42,419 bases of DNA from positions 1 to 42,419 of the forward strand of contig CBEUVQ010000020.1 in the NCBI GenBank assembly GCA_965546615.1, given 5' to 3'. Made by a program: the position numbers and the translations under genes. The stretch comes from CBEUVQ01 sp965546615 (GTDB lineage Bacteria > Bacillota > Desulfotomaculia > Desulfotomaculales > Desulfohalotomaculaceae). Each line of letters begins with the position of its first letter. Positions within the stretch are counted from its first letter, which is position 1. The notes under the pieces are model-generated. The model made no database searches. It worked only from the letters and a program-made list of their open reading frames with translations, and was not told the origin of the DNA. Positions 41,390 to 42,419 of this stretch are shown piece by piece.

Positions 41390-42419
41390 ATGTGTGGAAT
41401 AGTTGGCTATGTGGGCGGCAGAACCGCCGCCCCGATATTGATAGATGGTTTAAGCAAATTGGAATACCGCGGCTATGATTCAGCGGGAATTGTTGTTTGG
41501 GAAGACGGAGAAATAAAAGTGGATAAAAAAGTGGGCCGCTTAACAGTACTGGTAGAGAGCTTGAAAGGTAAAGACACCGATGCAAAATGCGGTATCGGCC
41601 ATACCCGTTGGGCAACCCACGGCAAACCGTCTGATGAAAACGCTCACCCGCACACCGACTGCACCGGTAATTTTGCGGTGGTGCACAACGGGATTATTGA
41701 AAACTACCTGGAGCTGAAAGAATGGCTGCAGCAGCAGGGGCACCGCTTTAAATCCGAAACTGATACCGAAGTAATTGCCCATTTAATTGAACATTATTAC
41801 CAAGGCGACTTAATGCAGGCACTGCGCCGCACAATCGACCGGGTGGAAGGTTCTTATGCTATTGTGGTTGTCTGCAAAAATGAACCGGAGCGTCTGGTGG
41901 CAGTGCGCAAAGACAGCCCGATGGTAGTGGGCTTGGGTGAAGGTGAAAACTTCTTGGCTTCCGATATTCCGGCGCTGCTTAAACACACCCGCCGCACTTT
42001 AATTATTAACGACGGGGAGTTTGTCGACCTCACTGCCGACAAAGTTGAAGTTACCAACGCCGCCGGCGAAAAAGTAGACAAAGACGTATTTGAAGTAACG
42101 TGGGAAGAAAGCCAGGCAGAAAAAGGCGGCTACCCCCACTTTATGCTGAAAGAAATTTATGAACAGCCCCGGGCACTGCGCGATACGCTGAGCGGCCGCA
42201 TTGCTCCGGAAAACGATAAAGTGATACTGGAAGAAATAAAAGCAGACAAAGACTATATTCAAAGCATCAACCGCATATACATCACCGCCTGCGGCACCGC
42301 CTACCATGCCGGTTTGGTTGGCAAGCAGGTGATTGAATCAATGGTGAGAATACCGGTTGAAGTAGACGTTGCTTCCGAGTTCCGCTACCGCAAACCGCTG
42401 GTAGGCCCCGACACACTGG
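41390..42419 (+). CDS. glmS: Glutamine-fructose-6-phosphate aminotransferase (3' end beyond window)
   Basis: 343 codons visible; the frame is open to the window end. The N-terminal glutaminase begins MCGIVGYVG with the nucleophile Cys1 after Met removal. Then come YRGYDSAGI, GIGHTRWATHGKPSDENAHPH and VVHNGIIENY. The isomerase domain starts near residue 245 with FMLKEIYEQP and ITACGTAYHAGL. It makes glucosamine-6-phosphate, the first step to UDP-GlcNAc. ATG 41390 is 11 bases after AAAGGAG. The message is controlled by the upstream ribozyme. Confidence 0.96.
   Translation, partial: MCGIVGYVGGRTAAPILIDGLSKLEYRGYDSAGIVVWEDGEIKVDKKVGRLTVLVESLKGKDTDAKCGIGHTRWATHGKPSDENAHPHTDCTGNFAVVHNGIIENYLELKEWLQQQGHRFKSETDTEVIAHLIEHYYQGDLMQALRRTIDRVEGSYAIVVVCKNEPERLVAVRKDSPMVVGLGEGENFLASDIPALLKHTRRTLIINDGEFVDLTADKVEVTNAAGEKVDKDVFEVTWEESQAEKGGYPHFMLKEIYEQPRALRDTLSGRIAPENDKVILEEIKADKDYIQSINRIYITACGTAYHAGLVGKQVIESMVRIPVEVDVASEFRYRKPLVGPDTL

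Noticed and set aside
1..42419. CRISPR arrays, insertion sequences, phage genes, rRNA or tRNA genes
   Set aside because: No repeat-spacer pattern, transposase or integrase motif, terminal inverted repeats, or structural RNA genes were seen; the content is core metabolism.

Overview
This window comes from a bacterial chromosome, almost certainly a spore-forming, anaerobic member of the Bacillota (Clostridia in the broad sense). Four things point there: the ecfA1-ecfA2-ecfT-truA-rplM-rpsI-(small gene)-cwlD order; T-box leaders; a glmS ribozyme; and the cdaA-cdaR-glmM-glmS order. CwlD is a spore-cortex enzyme. TTG and GTG starts are frequent, and GGAGG- or GGGGGTG-type ribosome binding sites precede nearly every gene. 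The species cannot be named from sequence alone.

Layout. (1) 1-3.8 kb: the end of a ribosomal-protein super-operon, with the energising module of an ECF vitamin transporter (ecfA1 partial, ecfA2, ecfT), the tRNA pseudouridine synthase truA, then rplM-rpsI behind their own promoter and an L13-type leader. (2) 4.1-6.9 kb: a small membrane protein, cwlD, a previously unlisted 53-residue minus-strand ORF, a universal stress protein, and a minus-strand pair resembling the C-termini of the flagellar export proteins FliK and FlhB. (3) 7.0-9.4 kb: a two-gene AmmeMemoRadiSam system (a Memo/AMMECR1 fusion plus a radical SAM enzyme), still functionally obscure. (4) 9.4-20.8 kb: a complete arginine pathway from N-acetylglutamate onward (argC-J-B-D-carB-F, then argG-H). 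It carries a candidate ArgR operator at its promoter and lacks the carA subunit.

(5) 20.9-23.9 kb, minus strand: an ABC importer (ATPase, permease, lipoprotein binding protein) of the TrpXYZ-like class. Its leader has a repeated RNA element and an attenuator, and I do not recognise it as a known riboswitch. (6) 24.0-37.6 kb: a large branched-chain amino acid operon, ilvD-ilvB1-ilvN-ilvC-ilvB2-leuA-leuC-leuD-leuB-cimA. It is preceded by two T-box riboswitches, each with its own consensus promoter. The first has an isoleucine specifier (AUC) and the second a leucine specifier (CUC). CimA plus LeuCDB supply 2-oxobutyrate for isoleucine without threonine deaminase, and the two AHAS catalytic subunits differ at specificity-determining positions. 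(7) 37.7-42.4 kb: the c-di-AMP synthase cdaA and its regulator cdaR, then glmM and glmS for UDP-GlcNAc synthesis. A complete glmS ribozyme lies between glmM and glmS, followed by an additional terminator-like hairpin.

Most of the window is ordinary biosynthetic core. The best candidates for undescribed biology are regulatory RNA: the ABC-importer leader (about 23.70-23.87 kb), the terminator between the glmS ribozyme and glmS, and the promoter-duplicated Ile/Leu T-box pair. The AmmeMemoRadiSam pair and the orphan FliK/FlhB-like pair are known families with poorly known roles. I see no CRISPR array, prophage, insertion sequence, rRNA or tRNA gene.
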